Shown here piece after piece: positions 1 to 6,135 of a stretch of 9,598 nucleotides of DNA. The DNA is from Xanthobacteraceae bacterium (GTDB taxonomy: Bacteria > Pseudomonadota > Alphaproteobacteria > Rhizobiales > Xanthobacteraceae). The notes below the pieces were generated by a model. The model was not told the DNA's origin and did not search any database. It saw only the letters and a list, made by a program, of their open reading frames with translations. Position numbers and translations under genes: made by a program. The stretch is taken from assembly GCA_030039655.1 (NCBI GenBank), contig JASHVC010000647.1, positions 1 through 9,598 on the forward strand, given 5' to 3'. Position 1 is the stretch's first letter. Each line of letters begins with the position of its first letter.

Positions 1-106
1 GTTCATGGCATCCTAAGCAACCTCCCCTCGGACACGCGGCCCATTGATACATTGAGGATGCGGCAAATCGCGTGCGGCACTCAATGGTCTTTCGGGCCGT
101 CGACCG
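1..106. other. Intergenic segment downstream of the Bug-family gene
   Basis: No gene can be supported here. The only structure I see is an inverted repeat, CATTGAG at 50-56 pairing with CTCAATG at 80-86 around a 23-base loop. It lies just past the stop codon of the leftward binding-protein gene. No T-run follows it in the direction of transcription, so it is not a standard intrinsic terminator. A minus-strand ATG at 4-6 could begin the next gene of the operon, but only two codons are visible. Confidence 0.4.
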
Positions 107-1081
107 CTACTGCACACTGATGTGCGCCGCGTCGATCACCCCGCCCCACAATTTCAGCTCGTCGGCGAAGAACTGCGCCGTCTGCTCGGGCGTCGTGGCG
201 CCCGGATCGAGCTGGAGCGCATGCAGCCGTTCGCTCACTTGCGGGTCCTTGAGCACTTCGACGGTGTCGCGGTTGATCTTTGCGACGAGCGGCGGCGGCG
301 TGCCGGGCGGCGCGGCCAGGGCGAACCACGTAATGGAGCGGAACCCTGGCAGCCCCGATTCCTCCATGGTCGGCACTTCAGGCAGCGCCGAAATCCGTTT
401 TGCACTGCCGACCGCCAGCATCTTGATCTGGCCGCCGCGATAGATCGGGACCGACGTGGTCGCCGTGTCGAAGAACATATCGACATGCCCGGCGATAACA
501 TCATTGAGCGCCGGCAGCGCGCCGCGATACGGCACGTGCAGCATCTTGATGCCCGCGAGTTGCTCCAACAGCGCCGAAGACAGCTGCGCGGTCGAGCCGA
601 CGCCCTGGGACGCGTAGGTGAGCTTGCCCGGATTGGCCTTGGCGTAGGCGATCAGCTCCGCCACCGAATTGATGGGAAGGTCCTTGCGCAGGTCGAGGAC
701 GTTCGGCCCGGTCGCCAGCAAGGTGATGGGCACGAGCTTATCGGGATCGTACGGCAGGTCGTGATAGAGCAGCTTGTTGATGGTCAGCGGCGACGGCGGA
801 CTGGCCAACAGCATGTATCCATCCGGCTCGGCGCGGGCGACCCGCTCGGCGCCGATATTCATGCCGGGGACATTTTCGACGACTGCCGCCTTGCCCCATT
901 TGCGGCCGAGCTGATCGGCAACGATGCGCGTGAGCGTGTCGGTGGTCGAGCCCGCCGGAAACGGAATGATGATGCGCACCGGCTGCGACGGATAATTCGC
1001 TTGGTAATTCTCTTGCGCGCGCGTGAGGCCGGCCCATGCGGCAACGATAGCCGCGAGAGTCATTATTATAAGTCTTCGCAT
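107..1081 (-). CDS. Tripartite tricarboxylate transporter (Bug/TctC family) substrate-binding protein
   Basis: A 324-residue periplasmic solute-binding protein, the usual length for the Bug/TctC family, which captures small carboxylates or related organics for TctAB-type permeases. Residues 1-23 form a signal peptide: MRRLIIM, a hydrophobic Ala-rich core, then TRA before QE. Family hallmarks are visible: VRIIIPFPAGSTTD near residue 35, VVENVPGMNIG near residue 66, and EPDGY shortly after. The reading frame stays open far upstream to 1690, but that part overlaps the preceding gene. The ATG at 1081 gives the signal peptide and family-like N-terminus. The upstream flavin monooxygenase gene ends 29 bp before this start, so co-transcription is likely. 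No TctA or TctB permease gene is in the window, which is common for Bug proteins in proteobacteria. The ligand cannot be deduced. Confidence 0.93.
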   Translation of the reverse strand: MRRLIIMTLAAIVAAWAGLTRAQENYQANYPSQPVRIIIPFPAGSTTDTLTRIVADQLGRKWGKAAVVENVPGMNIGAERVARAEPDGYMLLASPPSPLTINKLLYHDLPYDPDKLVPITLLATGPNVLDLRKDLPINSVAELIAYAKANPGKLTYASQGVGSTAQLSSALLEQLAGIKMLHVPYRGALPALNDVIAGHVDMFFDTATTSVPIYRGGQIKMLAVGSAKRISALPEVPTMEESGLPGFRSITWFALAAPPGTPPPLVAKINRDTVEVLKDPQVSERLHALQLDPGATTPEQTAQFFADELKLWGGVIDAAHISVQ

Positions 1082-1110
1082 GTCCCGTCCGCTTCGTTGC
1101 CGCGTCGGCG

Positions 1111-2157
1111 TCAGGCGGCGGCCGTCGTCCGCGCCTCTTCGCGCCGGAACGGCTCGATGATTTCCTTCGCCACTACGGCGACCTGCTCCAGGTTCGGCAC
1201 GAGTTTGAACAGGAACAGCTCGATGCCCATGTCCTGGTAGGCGCGCAGCTGCTTGCGCACGTGATCCGGCGGACCAATACAGCCGGCCTTCATGGCCGGC
1301 GCGGTGCGCTGCATGATCTTGCGCATGTCGGCTTCCGATCCATCGGAAACCAGAAGCCGCGTCGCCCGCGCCCGTGCGTCTTCCACCGAGTCGCCAAAGG
1401 CGATGAAGGGATTGAAGGCGTAGCGCACCTTGCGGCCATGCTTCGCCGCCTTGCTTTCCATCACGTCGATGGAGCGCTGCAGGCTGTCCATCACGTCCTG
1501 CGTGGTTTCGGCTTCCTTGTCGAAATCCAAAAACCACCAGTCGCCGGCCTTGGCGACCATGTCGAGGCCGCGCGGGCTGCGGCTGGCGGTGAATATTTCG
1601 GGCAGTGTCGGCGTCGCCGGCTTTAACAACAGCTGCGTGCCGTCGATCTGATAAAACTGCCCCTTGTAGGAGAACGGCGTCGCGCTCCACAGGCCGCGCA
1701 GGACATCGATGAACTCCTCGGCGCGGACATAGCGGTCATCGTTGTTCAGCAGCGTGTCGCCGCCAAACATGTGGTGTTCTTCCACGTTCCATCCGGTGAC
1801 GAGATTGATCGCCGTGCGTCCAGGCGTGAGCCGGTCGAGCGATGTCGCCATCTTCGCCACCAGCGTCGGATGCCAAAGGCCGGGATGCACCGCGACCATG
1901 CTCTTGATCCGCGCCGTCCACGAGCTCACCGCCGCGGCGAGAATCCAGGCCTCAAAGTCGGCGCCGAGATGGCGCTCGGCGAACAGAATAATGTCGTAGC
2001 CGGAGCGGTCGGCGGCGCAGAGGATTTCCTTGGCGAGGTCGAAGGCCGGATCGATCTTGCTGGGCGGCAGCGGCGACAGCGCGCCGGCGACCGACTGCTC
2101 GATCGCCTTCGAGCCGACGGTAACGTGCGGGACGGGAGCGTAGAGACCGAATTGCAT
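1111..2157 (-). CDS. LLM-class flavin-dependent oxidoreductase (luciferase-like monooxygenase)
   Basis: A 348-residue member of the bacterial luciferase / alkanesulfonate monooxygenase superfamily. These TIM-barrel enzymes use reduced flavin and O2 to oxidise small organics (sulfonates, sulfones, nitrilotriacetate, pyrimidines). Visible family motifs are HPGLWHPTLVAKMATSLDRL at residues 91-110, INLVTGW at 117-123 in the flavin-site region, DRYVRAEEF at 141-149, ASRSPRG at 191-197, and the late GPPDHV at 295-300 that corresponds to the family's G-x-P-x-x-V. The frame extends to 2301, but those 48 extra codons read through a palindromic repeat. The ATG at 2157 has GAGGA about 7 bases upstream and starts with the family-like MQFGLYAP. 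It lies 29 bp before a Bug-family binding-protein gene, suggesting that the pair imports and oxidises one compound. The substrate is unknown. A separate NADH:flavin reductase would be needed and is not seen here. Confidence 0.92.
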   Translation of the reverse strand: MQFGLYAPVPHVTVGSKAIEQSVAGALSPLPPSKIDPAFDLAKEILCAADRSGYDIILFAERHLGADFEAWILAAAVSSWTARIKSMVAVHPGLWHPTLVAKMATSLDRLTPGRTAINLVTGWNVEEHHMFGGDTLLNNDDRYVRAEEFIDVLRGLWSATPFSYKGQFYQIDGTQLLLKPATPTLPEIFTASRSPRGLDMVAKAGDWWFLDFDKEAETTQDVMDSLQRSIDVMESKAAKHGRKVRYAFNPFIAFGDSVEDARARATRLLVSDGSEADMRKIMQRTAPAMKAGCIGPPDHVRKQLRAYQDMGIELFLFKLVPNLEQVAVVAKEIIEPFRREEARTTAAA

Positions 2158-2233
2158 CGTGGATTCCTCGGGGACTCGCGGCCCCAAGATTAATCCCCAC
2201 CCACGGCGCTGACTAGGAAGCGGCGGTTGAGAC

Positions 2234-2343
2234 TTCACCTCACCCTGAGGTGCGCGCGAAGCGCGCCTCGAAGGGCGAGGCCCAGGCGCCTTGGCCTGCA
2301 TCCTTCGAGGCTCGCTGCGCTCGCGCCTCAGGATGAGGACAAC
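2234..2343. repeat. 110-bp palindromic intergenic repeat, copy 1
   Basis: Two 37-bp arms, 2238-2274 and 2302-2338, are inverted copies with 5 mismatches. The 27-bp centre is itself nearly palindromic around AGGCGCCT, so the whole unit could fold as one long hairpin in RNA or as a cruciform. It matches copy 2 (175 bp downstream, same orientation) with one difference in 110, A at 2260 versus G at 2435. The outer sequence CCTCA-C/T-CCTGAGG resembles dispersed palindromic repeats that I recall from Bradyrhizobium-type genomes; this is recognition from memory, not a database result. Confidence 0.85.
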
Positions 2344-2367
2344 AATAGTTATAGCCCGTGGCGGACC

Positions 2368-2398
2368 GTAGCCCGGATGAAGCGCAGCGTAATCCGAG
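2368..2398. repeat. Short REP-like repeat between the two 110-bp copies
   Basis: The segment begins GTAGCCCGGATGAAGCG and ends GTAATCCGAG. Its ends CGGAT and ATCCG are inverted. It resembles a family of REP-like sequences (GTAGCCCGGATG..GCG..ATCCGGG) that I recall as scattered through many proteobacterial genomes, including rhizobia. It is unrelated in sequence to the 110-bp elements on either side, so two repeat families are nested in one gap. Confidence 0.6.
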
Positions 2399-2408
2399 AT
2401 TCAGCATG

Positions 2409-2518
2409 TTCACCTCACCCTGAGGTGCGCGCGAGGCGCGCCTCGAAGGGCGAGGCCCAGGCGCCTTGGCCTGCATCCTTCGAGGCTCGCTGCGCTCGCG
2501 CCTCAGGATGAGGACAAC
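2409..2518. repeat. 110-bp palindromic intergenic repeat, copy 2
   Basis: Same orientation as copy 1 and 109 of 110 bases identical, with inverted arms at 2413-2449 and 2477-2513. It ends 8 bp before the stop codon of the leftward MFS gene (2527-2529), so it would be transcribed at the end of that mRNA. There it could act as a large 3' hairpin that protects the transcript or attenuates read-through into the monooxygenase operon. That role is inferred from position. Confidence 0.85.
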
Positions 2519-2526
2519 GAACAGCG

Positions 2527-3723
2527 CTACTTGGCCTCTTCCGGCGCCTTGAGGTGGCGGAACGAATAGAGCAGCGCCGCGTCGTAGACGAGTTTGAGCG
2601 CGCCGCAGAGGAGCAGCGGCAGGGCTGAGAACGGGCTGGCGAACAGCGCGCCCGCGAAGGTCGGGCTTATGGCGGACGCGAGGCTGCGCGGCACCGCGGT
2701 CACGCTCGCGGCGGCGGCGCGTTCGGCGGGCGTCACCACCGCCATGATGTAGGAGGTGCGCGTCGGCACATCCATCTGCGACAGCGCCGAGCGGAGCAAC
2801 AACAGCGCCAGCGTGGCCTCCAGGCCCGATGAGAACGCCGCGAGGATCAAAAACAGGTTCGAGGGCACGTGGGTGAACACCATGGTGTTGACCAGCCCGA
2901 TGCGGCGCGAGAGCCACGCCGCGACTGGAAATGACAGTGCGCTGAGCAGGCTCGAGCAGAAAAAGAACAGGCTGGCGGCCGAGAGCGAGAGATGGAATCG
3001 CTCGAACAGCCAGAGCGCCAGCAGTGACTGGACGGTGAAGCCGCCGGCAAAGGCATCGAGGCTGAACAACGCGGAGAGCTTATAGACAATGCCGCGCGAC
3101 GGGCCGAGCGGCGCCGACGGCGGCGCCTGCGTCATGTGCGCGTGAGGCAACAGCCAATAGAGCAGCGCGCAGACAAGCCCAAGCGCCGCGTAGGCGTAGA
3201 ACATGACGGTGAGCGCCGCAGGCGCGCTGAAGCCCGCGCGTTGCAAAAAGTCAGGCGCCGCGGCGGCGAGCGTGCCGAGCGCCGTCAGCAGCGCGCCGGT
3301 CAGGCTATAGCGCGCGAAGGCGCGGGTGCGTTCCTCGTTGGTGACGTTGCCGGCCAGCATGGCCTGCTCCAGCGGCACCAGCACGCCGAGATCGCCGGCC
3401 GACGGATTGATCGAGCCGACAAAGCCGATGAACGCGATGACGACGATGTTCTGGAAATTGGGGAAGGCCAAGCCGGTGAGAATCATCAACACCGCGCCGA
3501 GCAGCATCAGCGTGCGCAGATCGTACCGCGAGGCAATGGCACCGATCGCCAAGGTCAGCACTGCCGTGCCGAGCAGCGACGCCGCGACCACAAGCCCGAT
3601 CCGCACCGGGTCGTAGCCGATAGCGATCAGATAGGCCGGCAAGGCAATGGTGGCGAAGCCATCGCCGAACCCGCGCACGCCGCGCGCGGCGTAGAGCAAC
3701 AGGATGTTGCGGGGTGTGGTCAT
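2527..3723 (-). CDS. Major facilitator superfamily (MFS) transporter
   Basis: A 398-residue inner-membrane protein with about 12 hydrophobic segments in two halves. A more polar loop around residues 198-210 (near MTQAPPSAPLGPSRG) separates them. After the first two helices comes AIASRYDLRTLMLLGA (about residues 62-77), in the place of the MFS loop-2/3 signature (G-x-x-x-D-R-x-G-R/K), but only loosely matching it. Later features include AWLSRRIGLV in the corresponding loop of the second half and QMDVPTRTSYIMAVV, a strongly polar stretch that may line the transport path. The length is typical for a secondary transporter driven by the proton gradient. AAGG lies about 11 bases before the ATG at 3723, a modest ribosome site. 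The substrate is unknown; efflux of a drug or metabolite and sugar or carboxylate uptake are both possible. It stands alone, leftward, with repeats at its 3' end. Confidence 0.88.
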   Translation of the reverse strand: MTTPRNILLLYAARGVRGFGDGFATIALPAYLIAIGYDPVRIGLVVAASLLGTAVLTLAIGAIASRYDLRTLMLLGAVLMILTGLAFPNFQNIVVIAFIGFVGSINPSAGDLGVLVPLEQAMLAGNVTNEERTRAFARYSLTGALLTALGTLAAAAPDFLQRAGFSAPAALTVMFYAYAALGLVCALLYWLLPHAHMTQAPPSAPLGPSRGIVYKLSALFSLDAFAGGFTVQSLLALWLFERFHLSLSAASLFFFCSSLLSALSFPVAAWLSRRIGLVNTMVFTHVPSNLFLILAAFSSGLEATLALLLLRSALSQMDVPTRTSYIMAVVTPAERAAAASVTAVPRSLASAISPTFAGALFASPFSALPLLLCGALKLVYDAALLYSFRHLKAPEEAK

Positions 3724-3806
3724 TGGGCTAAAAGCCTTAGCCGCAGCTGGGCCGCGATACCGCTCCCCGCTCTCGCTTCGCTCAATCCGGGCAACGGTCC
3801 GAGCCG

Positions 3807-4127
3807 TTACTCATCATCCCGCGCCGCAAATTTCACCTCGATATCCTGTCGTCCATCCAGCACGCGCACGATTTGCGGCGCATCGTTGACGACACGATAG
3901 AAGACGACGTGAGGCGTGGCGGCAAACGAACGCAGCCCTGGACGCACCTCGTTTCGCGCACGTCCCGCAAACGGATGGTCTTCGAGCAGCGCGACCACTG
4001 CGGCGATTTCGCGGAGTACTTTTTCTGCAGTATGCCTGCCAGCGACGCGGACGTAATAATCCCAAATTTTCTCACGATCGTCGAGCGCCTCGGGCGACCA
4101 AAGCACCACGCGCCTGGCCTCGGCCAT
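3807..4127 (-). CDS. Type II toxin, ParE/RelE family
   Basis: A 106-residue protein with the compact fold signature of the ParE/RelE toxin superfamily. It has an N-terminal VVLWSPEALDDREKIWDYY (residues 7-25), a helix around TAEKVLREIAAVVALLE (33-49), HPFAGRARNEVRPGLRSF (51-68), then VVFYRV (74-79) and VRVLDGRQDIEVKF (87-100). The last part is the typical ParE C-terminal strand, with Arg and the GRQD motif. ParE members poison DNA gyrase, whereas RelE members cut mRNA on the ribosome. The sequence looks more like ParE, but the target is not proved. Its ATG follows the antitoxin's stop codon immediately (TAA-ATG, no spacer), so expression is probably by translational coupling to the antitoxin. 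Confidence 0.9.
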   Translation of the reverse strand: MAEARRVVLWSPEALDDREKIWDYYVRVAGRHTAEKVLREIAAVVALLEDHPFAGRARNEVRPGLRSFAATPHVVFYRVVNDAPQIVRVLDGRQDIEVKFAARDDE

Positions 4128-4331
4128 TTACCGATTCTTTTGTCGAATAAAATCGTCGATACTCGACTCTCTTCCCTGCCCCGCATCGAGCGAGCGGACG
4201 CCCTTATCGATTTCCGCGCGCAATGCACGCAGCTTTTCGACATGAGAGAGCAGCGTCCGTCCGATCTGTTCCTGATCCTCGGCGGGCAAGCGCTCCACTT
4301 CGGCAATGGCTTGTTCGAGTGTTTTGACCAT
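4128..4331 (-). CDS. Antitoxin of the ParE/RelE-type module
   Basis: A 67-residue acidic, mostly helical protein encoded just upstream of the toxin, the usual antitoxin-first order. Residues 1-30 (LEQAIAEVERLPAEDQEQIG) have the pattern of a short family of addiction-module components. The C-terminal half (LRAEIDKGVRSLDAGQG, then DDFIRQK) resembles the toxin-wrapping tail of ParD antitoxins. No clear ribbon-helix-helix DNA-binding segment is visible at the N-terminus, so autorepression may work differently or be weak. The ATG at 4331 has no Shine-Dalgarno sequence. A TATAGT box lies only 6 bases upstream, which may mean a leaderless transcript. It should neutralise the toxin by direct binding. 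Confidence 0.82.
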   Translation of the reverse strand: MVKTLEQAIAEVERLPAEDQEQIGRTLLSHVEKLRALRAEIDKGVRSLDAGQGRESSIDDFIRQKNR

Positions 4332-4337
4332 GATGCC

Positions 4338-4343
4338 ACTATA
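4338..4343 (-). promoter_or_regulatory. Putative -10 element for the toxin-antitoxin operon
   Basis: On the minus strand TATAGT lies 6 bases before the antitoxin ATG. With normal spacing, transcription would start at or within a base or two of that ATG, giving a leaderless mRNA. This fits the lack of a ribosome-binding site. No good -35 box is visible at 16-18 bases upstream, so the call is weak. Confidence 0.35.
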
Positions 4344-4470
4344 TCAAATTGCTCAAGGCAAAACAGGTCGGATTGGCCTAGTCGCTAATCTTTGGCTTTC
4401 GCTTTTTCATTTCGTCCGCCTTGCCCATCATGATTTTCAGTCATGAGGCGGGCTTGCCCGTCGGGCGGAG

Positions 4471-4638
4471 TCATGGACGATTGAGGAATCTCAGGTAGAA
4501 AGCTCCGAAAACCAAGACGATGCCAATATTCACTATGAGCCGCTCCCAGAATCGATTTCTGAAGAACGCCACGTCTACACCGACGATAACGGCCGCCATC
4601 GCCAACACGTAAAGCACGCCAACTACCTGCCTGCTCAT
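4471..4638 (-). CDS. Small two-helix membrane protein (55 aa), unknown function
   Basis: A 55-residue protein with two hydrophobic segments, about residues 5-26 and 34-51. Between them is a short basic turn (FFRNRFWER), and the tail is basic (RFLNRP). The topology is probably a hairpin in the inner membrane with both ends on the same side. The frame could start at 4716, but the ATG at 4638 is chosen because AAGGG sits 8 bases upstream and the extra 26 residues would overlap the preceding gene. The 136-aa membrane protein gene ends 23 bp upstream on the same strand, so the two are probably co-transcribed. I recall similar short hypothetical proteins in rhizobia but cannot give a function. Confidence 0.7.
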   Translation of the reverse strand: MSRQVVGVLYVLAMAAVIVGVDVAFFRNRFWERLIVNIGIVLVFGAFYLRFLNRP

Positions 4639-4661
4639 TCTCAATACCCTTTTCGGCCGCG

Positions 4662-5072
4662 CTAGTTGTCGGCTTTGTACCGGCCCGAGGTTCCGGACAA
4701 CTGAACATTCCCCCAAAGACGGGGAATAAAGAAGGCCAGGTCGGTGAGATTCGACTCGTGGCTACAAATAATGCGTTTTGTATGTTTTGAATCTGAGTAA
4801 TAAAATGCGGTCGCGACGAACCACACTATAGCGAAAATTGCGAGCACACCGGTTCCGATCCGTTCTCCCCATACAGCCCAGGACGCATCCGGTTTGCGGG
4901 CTATAGCTATGTAAGCTCCGGCCAAACCGATAAGTGAGAGAACCAGATAACTTAGCGCGAAATACTTGTACGTAATTGCACCTTGCTCAGTGAGGCTGTT
5001 CACTTTAACAACCACGAAGCCATTGCCAGCAAGAAGTGCCAATAAGCGAGGAATTCTCGCATCATCATCCAT
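4662..5072 (-). CDS. Hypothetical membrane protein (136 aa)
   Basis: A 136-residue protein of unknown function. It has an acidic N-terminus (MDDDARIPR), a soluble segment to about residue 35, two predicted membrane helices (about 37-58 and 72-92), and a hydrophilic C-terminal third containing one Cys (residue 103). The start at 5072 is chosen because GGGAGG lies 6 bases upstream, the best ribosome site in this part of the window. The longer frame to 5207 adds 45 residues of low-complexity basic sequence without such a site. Codon use is less GC-biased than in the flanking metabolic genes. The 55-aa membrane protein follows after 23 bp. It is divergent from the HEPN-like gene across 181 bp. 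Confidence 0.68.
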   Translation of the reverse strand: MDDDARIPRLLALLAGNGFVVVKVNSLTEQGAITYKYFALSYLVLSLIGLAGAYIAIARKPDASWAVWGERIGTGVLAIFAIVWFVATAFYYSDSKHTKRIICSHESNLTDLAFFIPRLWGNVQLSGTSGRYKADN

Positions 5073-5253
5073 CTGAACCTCCCGATGAGATTTTACAACG
5101 CCTTTCCCTTCTGCTTTTCCGGTTTTTGGACTCGCGCGTGACCGTTTCCGCGTCCTATGCTGTGGCGGGGATGCAGCCACAACATCAACTGCGCGCTCAA
5201 AGAGCAATCACGCGCCGCCGTCGTCGCCTGCGTCCTCGGGCTTGGAGTTTGCC
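5073..5253. promoter_or_regulatory. Divergent intergenic region
   Basis: A 181-bp gap separates the start codons of the leftward 136-aa membrane protein and the rightward HEPN-like protein. It must hold both promoters. It carries the two ribosome sites (GGGAGG before the ATG at 5072 on the minus strand, TTGGAG at 5242-5247 on the plus strand). I could not identify convincing -35/-10 pairs. Shared control of the two sides is possible but unproved. Confidence 0.4.
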
Positions 5254-6021
5254 ATGGCTGATCCTGATCTCAAGCCGCTTTATGAGCGTGGTCGGCTCAT
5301 GCCAAGTCTACATCGTAGACCAAAGGAAGCGGCCAGGATTGGCCGTATAATTGCAGCATTTGGCGAATTAGAATTTCTCCTTGGGTTATGTCTGGCCGAA
5401 GGTTTGGGCGATCAAGATACGGCACTCCGAACGATTTTTCTCCTCCGAACTGATCTTTCGCGCATTGACATCGCAGAATCTCTTTTACGTCCAATTTGTG
5501 CTGGCACGATGCTTAGCGTTGAATTGGCGGCCACAATAAAGGCGGTAAGGGCTTGCCACGCGGTCCGCAATCAATACGCCCACTGTCACTATGCCGATAT
5601 AAAAGGTCAGGGGCTTTTCCTTACAAATCTTCAGGAGTCAGCCGAGGCCGAGCAATCTTTTGAATATTTTTGGCGTCACGTGGATGTAAGGCTGCTCAAC
5701 CGACAGGAACGGTATTTCCTCTACACGATACAGTGCCTTCAACATATTGAACAATCTCTGCGCAATCGGCTCGGCAGAAGCAGAGTGCTCCATGAGACTC
5801 CGTGGCCAACCAGACTTTCGCCACCGCCGAAGCACAATCCGCCAACGGCACACGTCCCCCGATGGCTAAACCAAGATCAGAAGCGACGGCACGCAGAGTT
5901 AGCCTTGGAATGGGAATACAGCGCCGGCGTACGTCAACGACCACCGAAGCGCCGGCGAATTCCCAAGCTCTCTGCCCGCCAGAGGCGGGAAGCGGCAATT
6001 AAGCGAGCGACGACAAAGTAG
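5254..6021 (+). CDS. HEPN-like protein with R-x4-H motif, unknown function
   Basis: A 255-residue protein I cannot name. The N-terminal two-thirds is predicted to be helical. Residues 27-50 (ARIGRIIAAFGELEFLL..) have the look of the first helix of HEPN/abortive-infection-like domains. Residues 105-110 read RNQYAH inside VRNQYAHCHY, matching the R-x4-6-H motif that forms the RNase site of HEPN proteins. After residue about 185 the protein is Pro-rich and then very basic (RQRPPKRRRIPKLSARQRR), suggesting nucleic acid binding. The start is ATG 5254 because TTGGAG ends 6 bases upstream; a TTG four codons earlier overlaps that site. Its codon use is markedly less GC-rich than the genes on its right. 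No partner antitoxin is adjacent on the same strand. HEPN assignment is inference from one motif and helix pattern; the existence of the gene is much surer. Confidence 0.75.
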   Translation: MADPDLKPLYERGRLMPSLHRRPKEAARIGRIIAAFGELEFLLGLCLAEGLGDQDTALRTIFLLRTDLSRIDIAESLLRPICAGTMLSVELAATIKAVRACHAVRNQYAHCHYADIKGQGLFLTNLQESAEAEQSFEYFWRHVDVRLLNRQERYFLYTIQCLQHIEQSLRNRLGRSRVLHETPWPTRLSPPPKHNPPTAHVPRWLNQDQKRRHAELALEWEYSAGVRQRPPKRRRIPKLSARQRREAAIKRATTK

Positions 6022-6070
6022 CGGGCGCGCAAGTCCCGTTCGGGGAAGCCCAATCCGTCTCCAAGACCAA

Positions 6071-6110
6071 TTTACCGGATTTTAATCCTAATGATAGTAT
6101 CTTTACTATC
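6071..6110 (+). promoter_or_regulatory. Putative promoter with overlapping operator for the GntR operon
   Basis: TTTACC at 6071-6076 and GATAGT at 6093-6098 are spaced 16 bases, a weak sigma70-like pair. The second box is one arm of an inverted repeat, GATAGT (6093-6098) and ACTATC (6105-6110), around 6 bases. A second inverted repeat, GGATT and AATCC with 2 bases between (6077-6088), fills the spacer. A regulator bound here would block RNA polymerase. FadR-type GntR proteins commonly repress their own operon through such short dyads, so autoregulation is a reasonable inference. Confidence 0.4.
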
Positions 6111-6135
6111 TCTCCCTGGCCGCTAAAATGCCATC

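Larger units (their letters stand above)
2158..2526. other. 369-bp gene-free stretch filled with repeats
   Basis: This gap between the leftward monooxygenase and MFS genes holds no supportable gene. Apparent reading frames through it are by-products of GC-rich palindromes. It contains two direct copies of a 110-bp palindromic element with a different, shorter repeat between them, each listed separately. About 76 bp remain between the first copy and the monooxygenase start. That is the likely place for the promoter of the monooxygenase operon, though no convincing -35/-10 pair was identified. Confidence 0.7.

Noticed and set aside
1..6. Minus-strand ATG at 4-6 as the start of a further operon gene
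   Set aside because: Only two codons are visible and the upstream AGGA is spaced just 4 bases from it; cannot be supported.
122..1240. Long plus-strand frame of 372 codons opposite the Bug and monooxygenase genes
   Set aside because: Arg-rich translation without any family pattern, lying antisense to two clearly real genes; a product of high GC.
1082..1690. Upstream extension of the Bug-protein reading frame
   Set aside because: It overlaps the monooxygenase gene in another frame and lacks family similarity; the signal peptide begins at 1081.
2240..2917. Minus-strand 225-codon frame across the 110-bp repeats and the MFS 3' end
   Set aside because: It reads through both palindromes and overlaps the MFS gene in another frame; no domain pattern.
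3136..3900. Plus-strand 254-codon frame opposite the MFS gene
   Set aside because: Arg/Gln-rich shadow of a membrane-protein gene on the other strand.
4380..4443. Possible micro-ORFs of 17-19 codons downstream of the 55-aa gene (Lys-rich peptide starting near 4433)
   Set aside because: No ribosome site and too short to judge; low-complexity Lys content could be chance.
4428..4446. TCATGA repeated at 4428-4433 and 4441-4446 as a possible terminator stem
   Set aside because: A weak 6-bp AT-containing stem without a T-run on either strand.
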